Shown one piece after another: positions 1 through 8,080 of a stretch of 29,459 nt of DNA. How positions within the stretch are numbered: the first letter of the stretch is position 1; each line of letters opens with the position of its first letter. The notes beneath the pieces were generated by a model. It did not search any database. It saw nothing but the letters and a program-made list of their open reading frames with translations, and was not told the DNA's origin. The position numbers and the translations under genes were made by a program. Origin of the DNA: Verrucomicrobia bacterium UBA3750 (GTDB lineage: Bacteria > Verrucomicrobiota > Kiritimatiellia > RFP12 > UBA1067); assembly GCA_002371755.1 (NCBI GenBank), contig DFGM01000181.1, positions 3,508-32,966 of the forward strand. Direction: 5' to 3'.

Positions 1-27
1 CCCCTCGCCGCCGGGTTGATATGCCGC

Positions 28-49
28 GGCGGGCAGGGGTCTGCCCGCC
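28..49. repeat. GC-rich palindrome (REP-like or hairpin)
   Basis: An 8-bp perfect stem, GGCGGGCA (28-35) and TGCCCGCC (42-49), encloses a 6-nt loop. It lies 43 bp beyond the stop codon of the GH20 gene. No T-run follows on either strand, so it is not a classical intrinsic terminator. It could still mark the transcript end or be one copy of a dispersed REP-like palindrome. A single copy is visible in this window. Confidence 0.5.
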
Positions 50-92
50 CTACCCGGGTTTGCAACCGCTTCCATTGTATGGAGAAACCTAC

Positions 93-1925
93 TTATAGAC
101 GAGAAGGTGTGCTTGAGTAGCTCAGCCCCGGCACTTCCCTTGGGTGGTCGCTGGAGCCGAGAACAGGAACGAAAGAGCCTATCCACTTCCATCCGGAGCG
201 CTTCGGTAATGTAATTTTGACGTGGTTTTCGCCTTTTTTCAGCGTTATCGGCGTTGGCGCACGATACCAGTAGTCCTCGTCGACCAGCGGAAGCTCCCTC
301 GGATTGCCGGTTTGGCCGGGGTGCGTCCATTTGGGGGGCGGTATGGCTTTGCCGTTCAATTCGATGCTCGCGCCATGCTTGTTCCATTGTCCCAGTGCCG
401 GGGTAGGGCCATCGCGTCCGCGTCCGTCGGAACGCGAAAAGCCGGTCATGCCGATCCATGCACCGCAAGTCGTGTTGGAAGGTGCGGTAATCCAAGTCTC
501 CAGCACCACCGTCCCGTCATTCGCTGGCGCGTAGGCGGACTTCGGAAACCAGAAATGCCGCGGATAGATTGTCGCCTGGGGAATATCCGCCGCGAGGATA
601 TTGCCGTTCCCATCTGTCATACGCCATCTCATCGCGGTTTGCGCGACCCACGGGAAAGGGTGCTTCAGGCCGGTGAGCACCTTGTCTCTTTGCGCGAGAG
701 CCCTCCTTTCGAGATCTGCGGCCAAAGCGAAACGCTCATCGCCGGGATTGGGCAATCTCGCATACAGGTCGGGCTCGTCGCTGTCGCGTCCGCGCCAGAA
801 CGAATCCGACAACAGCAATATCGCCGGATAGACGGCGTTCATGCGGACGACATCCTCCGTCTCGGCTATGCAGTCATCATGCCACACGCCGATGATTGCG
901 CCGAGCTTCTCGTCTTTCCCTCCCCAGCGGCAAGGCTGCTGATATGCTGCGACGGACAAGAGCTCCTCGGGGTCGACATGGTTGATATAGAAGCTGTTCT
1001 GCGAATCGATGTATGGGGTGCTGTCTCCGCGGGGGTCGTTTGCGCCCATCCAGAGATGCTTTATGCCTTGGCCGGGCAGCTTGAGGCCTGGCGACCACCC
1101 CATCAGGGTGCGTCCGTTGGCATGAACGCGTCCTGCCCAATAGTCGAGATGCGATTGCGGCACTTTCTCGCCTCTCTCGCGCGCCTCGTCGGTGCCGAGA
1201 TGGATTATAGGCATTGCTTTAGCGTCCGCCAGGGTGCAAAGTTCGTCGATAAGTTCGCCGAGGACGATGCGTGCGCGGTCGCATGAGAGGTCGTCAATGC
1301 CGGTCGCCTTGCGGAAAGCAAGGGTGTGCCCGGGCATATCAAGCTCCGGAATGACCGTCACTCCGAGTCTTCCGGCGAATGCAACGACATCCTTGAACTC
1401 TTCTTGCGTGTAGTACTTGCCGGTTTGACGCGAGAACGCATTGCTTTTCTGCAGTTCGGGGTGTTTCTTGGATTCCAGCCGCCATCCGTAGTTGTCGGTG
1501 AGATGCCAATGGAAAACATTATACTTGTATCGCGCAAGCATGACAATCACATCCTTGATGGATTGCACGCTCTGGTAGTTGCGGCCCGTATCGAGCATCA
1601 AACCGCGATACTTGAACTCGGGCCAGTCCACAATCACGCAATCGGGAATCCTACCAGGACTTGCAAGGCGCGTCAGCTGCTTAAAAGTCACTGCGGCATT
1701 GCGCTTGCCTTCTTCGTCGCCAGTCCAGGCGGGTTTGCCTTTGTTGATTACCAGCCGGTAGCCGCCGGGGACAGATGGCGGCATGACATCTGCAACGACT
1801 CCGCGGTGCACTTCCCTCGGTCTGGGCATCAGGTCGTCGAGGCAGTCTGTCAGAGCCGCTCCCGCCGGCAGCATCATCGCAATGGCTATGGCAAACTTGA
1901 ACGTCATCGTCGCTTTGGTAAACAT
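93..1925 (-). CDS. Secreted glycoside hydrolase family 20 beta-N-acetylhexosaminidase
   Basis: This is a 610-residue exported enzyme predicted to release terminal N-acetylhexosamine from glycans outside the cytoplasm. From the chosen start, a hydrophobic signal segment spans about residues 7-25. The (beta/alpha)8 catalytic domain follows, with YRGLMLDTGR, FHWHLTDNYGWRLE, ELDMPGH and HLGTDEA. The adjacent Asp246-Glu247 pair is the GH20 catalytic pair used in substrate-assisted catalysis. The last 180 or so residues look like an accessory beta-rich region and were not assigned. The ATG at 1925 was chosen because GGAGG lies 8 nt upstream; a longer open frame begins at 1955 but has no such site. 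It is the last gene of the unit, just after serine dehydratase. Family assignment is firm; the natural substrate is unknown. Confidence 0.88.
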   Translation of the reverse strand: MFTKATMTFKFAIAIAMMLPAGAALTDCLDDLMPRPREVHRGVVADVMPPSVPGGYRLVINKGKPAWTGDEEGKRNAAVTFKQLTRLASPGRIPDCVIVDWPEFKYRGLMLDTGRNYQSVQSIKDVIVMLARYKYNVFHWHLTDNYGWRLESKKHPELQKSNAFSRQTGKYYTQEEFKDVVAFAGRLGVTVIPELDMPGHTLAFRKATGIDDLSCDRARIVLGELIDELCTLADAKAMPIIHLGTDEARERGEKVPQSHLDYWAGRVHANGRTLMGWSPGLKLPGQGIKHLWMGANDPRGDSTPYIDSQNSFYINHVDPEELLSVAAYQQPCRWGGKDEKLGAIIGVWHDDCIAETEDVVRMNAVYPAILLLSDSFWRGRDSDEPDLYARLPNPGDERFALAADLERRALAQRDKVLTGLKHPFPWVAQTAMRWRMTDGNGNILAADIPQATIYPRHFWFPKSAYAPANDGTVVLETWITAPSNTTCGAWIGMTGFSRSDGRGRDGPTPALGQWNKHGASIELNGKAIPPPKWTHPGQTGNPRELPLVDEDYWYRAPTPITLKKGENHVKITLPKRSGWKWIGSFVPVLGSSDHPREVPGLSYSSTPSRL

Positions 1926-1933
1926 GGGAATTG

Positions 1934-1938
1934 CCTCC
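1934..1938 (-). promoter_or_regulatory. Shine-Dalgarno GGAGG deciding the GH20 start
   Basis: GGAGG on the minus strand sits 8 nt before the ATG at 1925. This favours that codon over the in-frame ATGs at 1940 and 1955. Confidence 0.65.
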
Positions 1939-1955
1939 ATAAAGTGCAAACGCAA

Positions 1956-3134
1956 TCACTTGACCAAGGCGGCAAGGCCGCCGCATGAAGTTTCTCGGTA
2001 GAGCGAAGGCAGGTCGTGCCCGGTGCGAAGCATTGTCGCCACCACTTCGTCAAAGGATACCCTGTGGCGGCCGTCGGATAGAATCGCCATTTCGGCGGAG
2101 ACCAGGGCGCGGGTCGCCGCAATGGCGTTGCGTTCGATGCAAGGAATCTGCACCAACCCTTTGACGGGGTCGCAGGTGAGCCCGAGGAAATGCTCAAGCC
2201 CGATTTCCGCCGCCGTCTCGCATTGCGCCACAGTGCCGCCGTAGATGTATGCCGCGGCAGATGCCGCCATTGCGCAGGCTACGCCTATTTCGCCTTGGCA
2301 GCCTACTTCGGCGCCGGAAATCGAGCCGTTCCTTTTCACGATATTGCCCACAAGACCTGCCGTCTCGAGTGCATGGACGATTTCCATGCTGTCGCAACCG
2401 AGCGTCTCGTGTATATACCGCAAAACGCCGGGAAGGACGCCTGCCGAACCGCAAGTCGGAGCGGTGACGACCGTCCCAAGCGACGCATTCTCTTCGCTGA
2501 CCGCCGTCGCATAGGCGCATATGAGCCCAGTCCGGCGAAACCCCGGCTGCATGAAGCGCGCTTTCTGATAGATGGAGCGCGCTCGCCGCTGGAGGCGAAG
2601 CCCGCCGGGAAGAACGCCGTCGCGTTTGAGTCCTTCGTCTATGGCGGCGTTCATCACCCGCCAGACCTCTTCGAGGTATCCCACTATCTGCGGACCTTCC
2701 GCATCTTCCACCAGCTGCCACATCGGAAGACCCGACTCCTGGCACTTGGCAAGCACCTCCGACATCGAAGCGTAGGGATAGACGTCCTCGCCGCCGAAAT
2801 CGCAACCCTCTGCGCGCAGGGCTCCGCCGCCTACGGAATAGACCACCCATTCGTCCGCGCCGTCAGCCAGGAACTTCATTCCATTCGGATGCCCCGGAAG
2901 GATTTCCTCCGGCTTCCATTCTATCCGCGTGCGCCCATCTCCGAGAATGCGCAATATCGCCTTATCGGTGAAGTGGCCTACGCCCGTGGCGGCCAGCGAA
3001 CCGTAAAGCGTCACGTCGAAACGCGCTGCATCCTTGTGCCGGGCAAGATACGCTTCGGCGGCCCTTGCCGGACCCATCGTGTGGCTGGAGGACGGGCCGA
3101 ACCCGATGCGGTATATTTCACGAATGGAGTTCAT
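1956..3134 (-). CDS. sdaA: L-serine dehydratase, iron-sulfur dependent, single chain
   Basis: The enzyme deaminates L-serine to pyruvate and ammonia in the cytoplasm using a 4Fe-4S cluster. The 392-residue protein opens with the beta-domain motif GPSSSHTMGPARAAE. The alpha domain carries PTCGSAGVLPG, GCQGEIGVACAM and GLTCDPVKGLVQIPC. Cys279, Cys321 and Cys332 are spaced 42 and 11 residues apart, which agrees with the cluster cysteines known from characterised bacterial homologues. The protein is shorter than the 454-residue E. coli enzyme. The open frame extends upstream to 3377, but that part overlaps the release-factor gene in another frame and has no family similarity, so MNSIREIYR at 3134 is taken as the start. 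It begins 11 nt after the preceding stop and has only a weak ribosome-binding site. Confidence 0.92.
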   Translation of the reverse strand: MNSIREIYRIGFGPSSSHTMGPARAAEAYLARHKDAARFDVTLYGSLAATGVGHFTDKAILRILGDGRTRIEWKPEEILPGHPNGMKFLADGADEWVVYSVGGGALRAEGCDFGGEDVYPYASMSEVLAKCQESGLPMWQLVEDAEGPQIVGYLEEVWRVMNAAIDEGLKRDGVLPGGLRLQRRARSIYQKARFMQPGFRRTGLICAYATAVSEENASLGTVVTAPTCGSAGVLPGVLRYIHETLGCDSMEIVHALETAGLVGNIVKRNGSISGAEVGCQGEIGVACAMAASAAAYIYGGTVAQCETAAEIGLEHFLGLTCDPVKGLVQIPCIERNAIAATRALVSAEMAILSDGRHRVSFDEVVATMLRTGHDLPSLYRETSCGGLAALVK

Positions 3135-3145
3135 AGCACGGTTAG

Positions 3146-3550
3146 TCACGATTCGGGGATTGGTTGGCGGCGCATGGCTTTTTTCTCGGAATGGGCATGT
3201 TTGTCGGCCAGCATCCGCTCTTTCTGGCGACGCGAACGGCGACGCTTCTGCCGGCGTATCTTCTCTCTCGCCTGGCGGGCGGAGGATTTGCGCTTGTGTT
3301 CGCGCTCCAGAATGGTTTCGGCCAGCATGCGCCGGGCGAGCCAGCGGTTCGTTTCGCGGCTTCTCGTCTCGCCGCATTTTACGGCGACACCGCTCGGCGC
3401 GTGGGAGAGGCGCACGACGGATGATGTCTTGTTGGTTTTCTGTCCTCCCGGGCCGCCTCCGAGGATGAACGTCTCTTCCAGATCCTCTTCGTAGACCGAG
3501 GCTTCCTCCATGAGTGCGCGGATGGAGTCTATCTTTTCGGGCGATATCAT
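3146..3550 (-). CDS. Small GGQ-containing release-factor-like ribosome rescue protein
   Basis: This is a 134-residue protein of the class I release-factor catalytic-domain family, without the stop-codon-recognition domains. Residues 31-43 read GGGPGGQKTNKTS, with the peptidyl-tRNA hydrolysing GGQ at 35-37. PSGVAVKCGETRSRETNR then LARRML follows, and the C-terminal tail is very rich in Arg and Lys (about 90-134). The order resembles human C12orf65/MTRFR and bacterial ArfB, which free peptides from stalled ribosomes, the basic tail entering the empty mRNA channel. The C12orf65-like wording around PSG and VKC makes that subgroup the closer match. The ATG at 3550 overlaps the DUF2062 stop as ATGA. 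Family assignment is strong; the cellular role is inferred. Confidence 0.85.
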   Translation of the reverse strand: MISPEKIDSIRALMEEASVYEEDLEETFILGGGPGGQKTNKTSSVVRLSHAPSGVAVKCGETRSRETNRWLARRMLAETILEREHKRKSSARQAREKIRRQKRRRSRRQKERMLADKHAHSEKKAMRRQPIPES

Positions 3551-4035
3551 GCCGCCGTTCCCCTTGCCTTGCAATCCTGCTTTTTGCGGTATTTCACCAC
3601 GATATGCTTCACGGCGAAATAAGTGAGCGGCGTCAAGATTATGGCGAGGAAGAATCCTCCCAGAAAGAAACTGGCCATGGCTTCTGCGCCCAGACGGCGC
3701 ACGGCCCGCCATTCCCACTCCACGTCCATCAGCCGCGAAAAGGTGAGCGAGCCGCCGAAGAGCAGTTTGTTTACTATGAAGGTCTGCGCCGGGTAGATGA
3801 GGAATATGGTAATCGGGTTCGTTATGAACGTGCCAAGCGTAGCGCCTATCTTTGATACGCGCATCATCATTGCAAGCGGAACTGAAATGACAAGCTGCAG
3901 CCCGAACGGAACCGCACACCCTACGAACATCCCGAGCGCCCAACCAGCCGCGATATCTTCTGGCGAAAGCTTTTCGCGCACTATCTTGCGTTTGAGCTTG
4001 GCTATCTTCGTCAGATATCGGAATGGGAGCTTCAT
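3547..4035 (-). CDS. DUF2062 family inner-membrane protein
   Basis: This 162-residue protein has the DUF2062 pattern: a short basic N terminus, then SPEDIAAGWALGMFVGCAVPFG, a hydrophobic span around LQLVISVPLAMMM, and GTFITNPITIFLIYP. A long C-terminal membrane segment lies at about residues 118-140 (SFFLGGFFLAIILTPLTYF), followed by a basic tail. At least three membrane-embedded stretches are visible. The biochemical role of DUF2062 is not known. Its start overlaps the DUF1015 stop and its stop overlaps the next gene, both as ATGA, so translation of the three genes is probably coupled. Confidence 0.82.
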   Translation of the reverse strand: MKLPFRYLTKIAKLKRKIVREKLSPEDIAAGWALGMFVGCAVPFGLQLVISVPLAMMMRVSKIGATLGTFITNPITIFLIYPAQTFIVNKLLFGGSLTFSRLMDVEWEWRAVRRLGAEAMASFFLGGFFLAIILTPLTYFAVKHIVVKYRKKQDCKARGTAA

Positions 4036-5210
4036 TCCACGGGGTGGATGAAAAGACCAGACCTCAACTTCGGCTCAAACCATGTCGACTTGGGCGGCAT
4101 GATTGCGCCTGCATCGGCTATGGACATCATTTCCTCCACCGTGACCGGCTCCATGGCGAAGGCTACGGCAGCTTCGCCTGAATCCACCTTCGCCACGAGC
4201 GCCTCATCGCCGCGAATGCCGCCCATGAAGGAGATGCGCTTGTCGGTGCGAGGGTCTCCTATTCCAAGCACGGGTGCGAGGAGGTTGTCCTGGAGATAGG
4301 ATACATCAAGCCGCGAGACGGTGTCTGCACCATCGGGAATGGACCACGAAAGGTCGTGCCACTTCCCTGCGAGATACATCCTGCAATTGCGCTCGCCTTT
4401 TGCTCCGATAGCGAACTTTTCCGCGACTTTCTCCAAAAACGCCTCGGTGCTCAAGCCGTTCAGGTCGGCCACCAGACGGTTGTAGGAAAGAATCTTCAAT
4501 TGGCTTGCCGGGAATGCGACAGCCATGAACCACCGGCTCTCGCCTTCGAAACCGTGTTCCCGCGCATAGCGAGAAGCCGCAGCGCTCCTGTGGTGTCCAT
4601 CGGCGATATACGCCACATCCACTTTGGCGAAAAGCTCTTCCACGCCTTCGCATGGGAGTTCCCACACCATGTGGGCGATGCCATCGGGAGCGGTGAAGGA
4701 ATAGAGGGGATCGGCTTTCGTCGCTTCTTCCACCAGAGCGTCGATTTCCGGCATGTCGCGGTATGTGAGGAACGCAGGGCCCGTGTGCGCTTTCAGTATC
4801 TCGATATGGCGCGTGCGGTCGTCTTCCTTGTCCTTGCGCGTCTTCTCATGCTGCTTTATGGTGCCGGCAAGATATTCCTGCGTGTCGAAGCACGCTACGA
4901 TACCGGTCTGGACATGGGAGCCCATCTTCTGGCGGTATGCGAAGAATCGCGGCTTTTCGTCCTTCACGAGCACGCCCTGTGCGACGAGCGAATCTAACGC
5001 CTTTTTCGCCTGAGCGTAAGCTTCCGGCGAGGATGGGTCGGTGCCGGCCGGCATGTCGATTTCCGGGCGCGAGACGTGGAGGAAACTCTTCGCGTTGCCT
5101 TCGGCGAGAGCTTTCGCCTCGGCTGTATCGACGACATCATAAGGAACAGACGCGACTTTGGCCGCGTCCTCCTTGTTCGGCCGCAGGGCCGCAAATGGCT
5201 TTATGTGCAT
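4032..5210 (-). CDS. DUF1015 family cytoplasmic protein
   Basis: This 392-residue protein begins MHIKPFAALRPN, and VPYDVV follows at about residue 22, both typical of DUF1015. The family blocks GTIKQHEKTRKDKEDDR (around 116-132) and YIADGHHRSAAA (201-212, DGHHR at 204-208) are intact. Some members are loosely annotated as HTH or SerC-associated, but no reaction is established. No signal peptide or membrane segment is seen. The start codon overlaps the upstream stop by one base (TGATG) and the stop overlaps the DUF2062 start as ATGA. Confidence 0.85.
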   Translation of the reverse strand: MHIKPFAALRPNKEDAAKVASVPYDVVDTAEAKALAEGNAKSFLHVSRPEIDMPAGTDPSSPEAYAQAKKALDSLVAQGVLVKDEKPRFFAYRQKMGSHVQTGIVACFDTQEYLAGTIKQHEKTRKDKEDDRTRHIEILKAHTGPAFLTYRDMPEIDALVEEATKADPLYSFTAPDGIAHMVWELPCEGVEELFAKVDVAYIADGHHRSAAASRYAREHGFEGESRWFMAVAFPASQLKILSYNRLVADLNGLSTEAFLEKVAEKFAIGAKGERNCRMYLAGKWHDLSWSIPDGADTVSRLDVSYLQDNLLAPVLGIGDPRTDKRISFMGGIRGDEALVAKVDSGEAAVAFAMEPVTVEEMMSIADAGAIMPPKSTWFEPKLRSGLFIHPVE

Positions 5211-5800
5211 CAGAAACCTACGTTCAGGATTGGGCAGAACTGCAGTTCCGCATCGCGGATTACGTTGATGAGCCCCACCTGGAAGCCGTACATCTCTTCA
5301 CAGCGGTTGATAAGACCGACCTGAAAACCGGAGATTTCGCCTGCGAGGTTCACAAGACCCGCCTGAAGGCCGCAGATGCTGAACGCTTCGTTCCAGAGTC
5401 CCGCCTGGATTGCAATGAGCTCGGCCTGGCCGATGGAGTTGTAGAAGCCCACCTGGATGCCGGATGCACGGTCCTTCGCGTCATTCCTGAGGATGTTGAG
5501 CTGGAGGCCTTCGAAATACTGTGAGCGGCCCCAGAGGCCGAGGTCGATGCCGGTGACGTTCTCCTGCTTGGTCGAGTAGGGGATGGTGATGCGAAGACCG
5601 ACGAGATCCGGCGTGTGAGGATATTCGCCGATGGCGAAGAACGCCGGCCACTGCGCGAACTGCTTGCGCGGCGCTTCTGCCTGCACCGCCGCCTCTTCGG
5701 GGTTGTCTAGGTTGATGTCGGAATCCGGCAAAGCCGATTCCTGCGCGAAAACAGGCGTTGCAAGCGCTGCGATTATGGCGAACATTGTGGTCTTCTTCAT
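5210..5800 (-). CDS. Exported LA_2272-like surface-repeat protein
   Basis: This is a 196-residue exported protein. A signal peptide (MKKTTMFAIIAALATPVFAQ) is followed by an acidic linker. The rest is built from short repeats of the form G-[IFL]-Q-x-G-[LF]-x-N, such as GIQVGFYNS, GLQAGLVN, GFQVGLIN and GFQVGLINV. These occur roughly every 19-22 residues from about position 110 to the end. The repeats resemble those of LA_2272-type surface-repeat proteins and suggest a beta-solenoid or outer-membrane-associated fold. No enzymatic residues are recognised. It is the first gene after its own promoter (5836-5864), with AGGAG 10 nt before the ATG. Its relation to the housekeeping genes below it is unclear. 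Confidence 0.68.
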   Translation of the reverse strand: MKKTTMFAIIAALATPVFAQESALPDSDINLDNPEEAAVQAEAPRKQFAQWPAFFAIGEYPHTPDLVGLRITIPYSTKQENVTGIDLGLWGRSQYFEGLQLNILRNDAKDRASGIQVGFYNSIGQAELIAIQAGLWNEAFSICGLQAGLVNLAGEISGFQVGLINRCEEMYGFQVGLINVIRDAELQFCPILNVGF

Positions 5801-5835
5801 GGTCGTGAGACTCCTATTTTGATTAGACGGTGTAA

Positions 5836-5864
5836 ATTATAGCCTTTTTCGGCGAAAAAAGCAA
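5836..5864 (-). promoter_or_regulatory. Sigma70-type promoter for the 5800-93 unit
   Basis: On the minus strand, TTGCTT (5859-5864) and TATAAT (5836-5841) are separated by 17 bp, in the 67-bp gap between the cyclophilin stop and the surface-repeat gene. The spacer forms part of an A/T-rich imperfect palindrome around CGCCG. Expected transcript start is near 5829. Confidence 0.68.
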
Positions 5865-5867
5865 GTG

Positions 5868-6362
5868 TCAGCTTACAGTAATCTTGCGTATGACGACAGC
5901 CGTTTCCGGCACGTTCTCGTGGTAGCCGCTCGTGCCGGTCTTCACTTTGGCAATAGCATCCACCACATCCATGCCGTCGGTGACGGTGCCGAATACGGCG
6001 TAGCCGAAGCCGCGAGGCGTGGGATTGACGAAGTCGAGGAAGTCGTTGTCTACGAGATTGATAAAGAACTGGCTCGTGGCGGAATCCACGACGGAGGTGC
6101 GTGCCATCGCGATGGAGCCGCGTTTGTTCTTGAGTCCGTTCATCGCCTCGTTGCGTATGGGCTCGCGTGTGGGCTTCTGGTTCATGTCCTTGGTGAAGCC
6201 GCCACCCTGGATCATGAAGCCGTCGATGACACGATGGAAGATTGTGCCGTCGTAGTGGCCGTCCTTGGCGTATTGCGCGAAGTTCGCCACCGTCGCCGGT
6301 GCTTTGGACTCGTCGAGTTCCAAGGTTATCGTGCCGAGCGAAGTTTCAATTGTCGCTTTCAT
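5868..6362 (-). CDS. Cyclophilin-type peptidyl-prolyl cis-trans isomerase
   Basis: This 164-residue cytoplasmic cyclophilin lacks a signal peptide and is of the compact PpiB type. It catalyses cis-trans isomerisation of Xaa-Pro bonds. The core motifs are FHRVIDGFMIQGG (including the catalytic-site Arg of FHRV), SIAMART, SQFFINL and YAVFGTVTDGMDVVD, covering the whole beta-barrel. GGAGG lies 7 nt before the ATG, and the start overlaps the gatA stop as ATGA. It ends this transcription unit, 4 bp before the -35 element of the next promoter. Confidence 0.93.
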   Translation of the reverse strand: MKATIETSLGTITLELDESKAPATVANFAQYAKDGHYDGTIFHRVIDGFMIQGGGFTKDMNQKPTREPIRNEAMNGLKNKRGSIAMARTSVVDSATSQFFINLVDNDFLDFVNPTPRGFGYAVFGTVTDGMDVVDAIAKVKTGTSGYHENVPETAVVIRKITVS

Positions 6363-7777
6363 TTCATTGCCTCCTCGAATGCTTTTGAGATTTGGAGCAG
6401 TTTTGATTCTGCGAAGGAGGCGCAGATGAACTGCACGCCGACTGGAAGGGCGGGGCGATCAGGTCTTGCCGCCGTGAAGCCGGCGGGAACGGATGCCGCA
6501 CAGACGCCTGCGAGCGACGAGGGAATCGTGAAGAGGTCGTTGAGATACATGGTCAGTGGATCTTGCAGTTCGCCGAGCTTGAATGCGGGCGTGGGGGCGC
6601 AAGGCGTGAGAATCGCATCCACTTTGGAGAACGCCTCTTCGAAGTCGCAGCGGATGAGTGTGCGGACTTTCTGCGCCCTGCCGTAGTATGCATCGTAGTA
6701 GCCGCTGGAGAGCACGTACGTGCCCATGATGATGCGGCGCTTCACCTCAGGCCCGAAGCCTTCGGCGCGCGAACGCGTATAGAGCGAAAAGACGTCGTTT
6801 GAACGCTCCGAGCGGTGGCCGTATCTGACGCCGTCGAAACGCGCGAGGTTGGCGGATGCCTCCGCCGGCGCGATGATGTAGTAGACCGCCATGGCGTATT
6901 CGGCATGTGGCAGCGAAACTTCCACGATTTCCGCGCCGGCCGCGGTGCATTTGGCTATCGCCTCGTCCGTGATGCGCTTCACTTCGGGGTCGAGCCCGGC
7001 GATGCCCGCATACTCCTTGACCACGCCTATGCGCACTCCCTTGAGCGAGGCTCCGGCGAGGAGGGCGGCGTAATCCGGCACGGGATCCTTTGGCGTGGTG
7101 CCGTCCATTTCGTCATGACCTGCGATTGCGCCGAGGAGGATGGCCGCATCCTCGACGCTTTTTGCGAGGGGGCCTACCTGGTCAAGGGAACTTGCGAAGG
7201 CCGTGACGCCGAAGCGGCTCACGCGGCCGTAGCTGGGTTTCACGCCTACGCAGTTGCAGAAGCTGGCCGGCTGGCGTATGGAGCCTCCCGTATCGGTGCC
7301 GAGGGCGGCGTAGCATAGCTCGCCTCCCACCGCGGCGGCGCTGCCGCCCGATGAACCGCCGGGGACGCGCTCCAAGTCGAACGGATTCCTGGTCACGCCC
7401 AGAGCGGAGTTTTCGGTGGATGAGCCCATTGCGAACTCGTCCATGTTCACGCGTCCCGCCGGGATGAAACCGCGCGCTTTCATGTTGCGTATCACCGTGG
7501 CGTCGTATGGCGAAATGTAGCCCTTGAGAATCTTCGAGCCGCAGGTGCAAGGCTGGCCGGTGACGTTGATGAGGTCTTTCACCGCGATAGGCACAGCCTT
7601 CGGGTTGGCGTCGGCAAGCGCGAGAGCCTGCTCTTCGTCGAATGTGAGATAGGCGCCTATTTTTGTATCCGCCTCATTGCGTCTGGCGATAATCGCTTCG
7701 ACGAGATCGCGGGATGTGAAGTCGCCTTTCTCGAGACCCTCCCGGGCCGCTTTTATGCCGAGTTTCCAAAGTTCCAT
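6359..7777 (-). CDS. gatA: Glutamyl-tRNA(Gln)/aspartyl-tRNA(Asn) amidotransferase subunit A
   Basis: GatA is the glutaminase subunit of the GatCAB complex, which converts misacylated Glu-tRNA(Gln) or Asp-tRNA(Asn) to the amide form. The 472-residue protein has the amidase signature with PGGSSGGSAAAVGG and TDTGGSIRQPASF. The Ser-cisSer-Lys triad is visible as Lys67 (AVKDLI), Ser142 and Ser166, with the 75- and 24-residue spacing of characterised GatA proteins. It starts 2 nt after gatC ends. gatB, commonly next to these genes, is absent here and must lie elsewhere if the complex is functional. Confidence 0.95.
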   Translation of the reverse strand: MELWKLGIKAAREGLEKGDFTSRDLVEAIIARRNEADTKIGAYLTFDEEQALALADANPKAVPIAVKDLINVTGQPCTCGSKILKGYISPYDATVIRNMKARGFIPAGRVNMDEFAMGSSTENSALGVTRNPFDLERVPGGSSGGSAAAVGGELCYAALGTDTGGSIRQPASFCNCVGVKPSYGRVSRFGVTAFASSLDQVGPLAKSVEDAAILLGAIAGHDEMDGTTPKDPVPDYAALLAGASLKGVRIGVVKEYAGIAGLDPEVKRITDEAIAKCTAAGAEIVEVSLPHAEYAMAVYYIIAPAEASANLARFDGVRYGHRSERSNDVFSLYTRSRAEGFGPEVKRRIIMGTYVLSSGYYDAYYGRAQKVRTLIRCDFEEAFSKVDAILTPCAPTPAFKLGELQDPLTMYLNDLFTIPSSLAGVCAASVPAGFTAARPDRPALPVGVQFICASFAESKLLQISKAFEEAMK

Positions 7778-7779
7778 TG

Positions 7780-8079
7780 TCAGCTCTCCGCTCCTTCCAC
7801 GATTTTGGGCAGCAGAAATTCGTCGCCCACCCTTGCCGGCGCATTGCCTAGCGCCTTTTCGCGATCCATGGAGGGCCGCACCACGTCTTCGCGGAACGAA
7901 TTGACGAGTTCGCGCCCGTGCATCATCGGCGGCACGCCTTCCACATCGACGGAAGAAATCTTCTCTACATACTTTACTATGCTTTCCATCTGCGGCTGGA
8001 AGAGCGCCTTTTCTTCTTCGGTTAACTCAAGTCGCGCAAGTTCCGCCACATACGCGACGTCTATTTTCGGTGATGTCAT
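7780..8079 (-). CDS. gatC: Glutamyl-tRNA(Gln)/aspartyl-tRNA(Asn) amidotransferase subunit C
   Basis: This 99-residue protein bridges GatA and GatB in the tRNA amidotransferase. It opens with IDVAYVAELARLELTEEEK, the usual GatC N-terminal helix. EGVPPMMHG and FREDVVRPSM follow near residues 65-90, and the end (DEFLLPKIVE) is canonical. A strong GGAGG lies 7 nt before the ATG, within the end of the upstream tolB-like gene. gatA follows at once. Confidence 0.94.
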   Translation of the reverse strand: MTSPKIDVAYVAELARLELTEEEKALFQPQMESIVKYVEKISSVDVEGVPPMMHGRELVNSFREDVVRPSMDREKALGNAPARVGDEFLLPKIVEGAES

Positions 8080-8080
8080 G

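Noticed and set aside
3135..3377. N-terminal extension of serine dehydratase
   Set aside because: The extra residues overlap the rescue-factor gene and show no family similarity; the conserved protein begins at 3134.
3551..3943. N-terminal extension of the GGQ protein
   Set aside because: The extension is the shadow of the DUF2062 gene; the ATG at 3550 gives the normal family length.
5842..5864. A/T-rich palindrome as an intrinsic terminator of the cyclophilin gene
   Set aside because: The stem is mostly A-T and includes a G-T pair, and the sequence is already used by the -35 and spacer of a good promoter.
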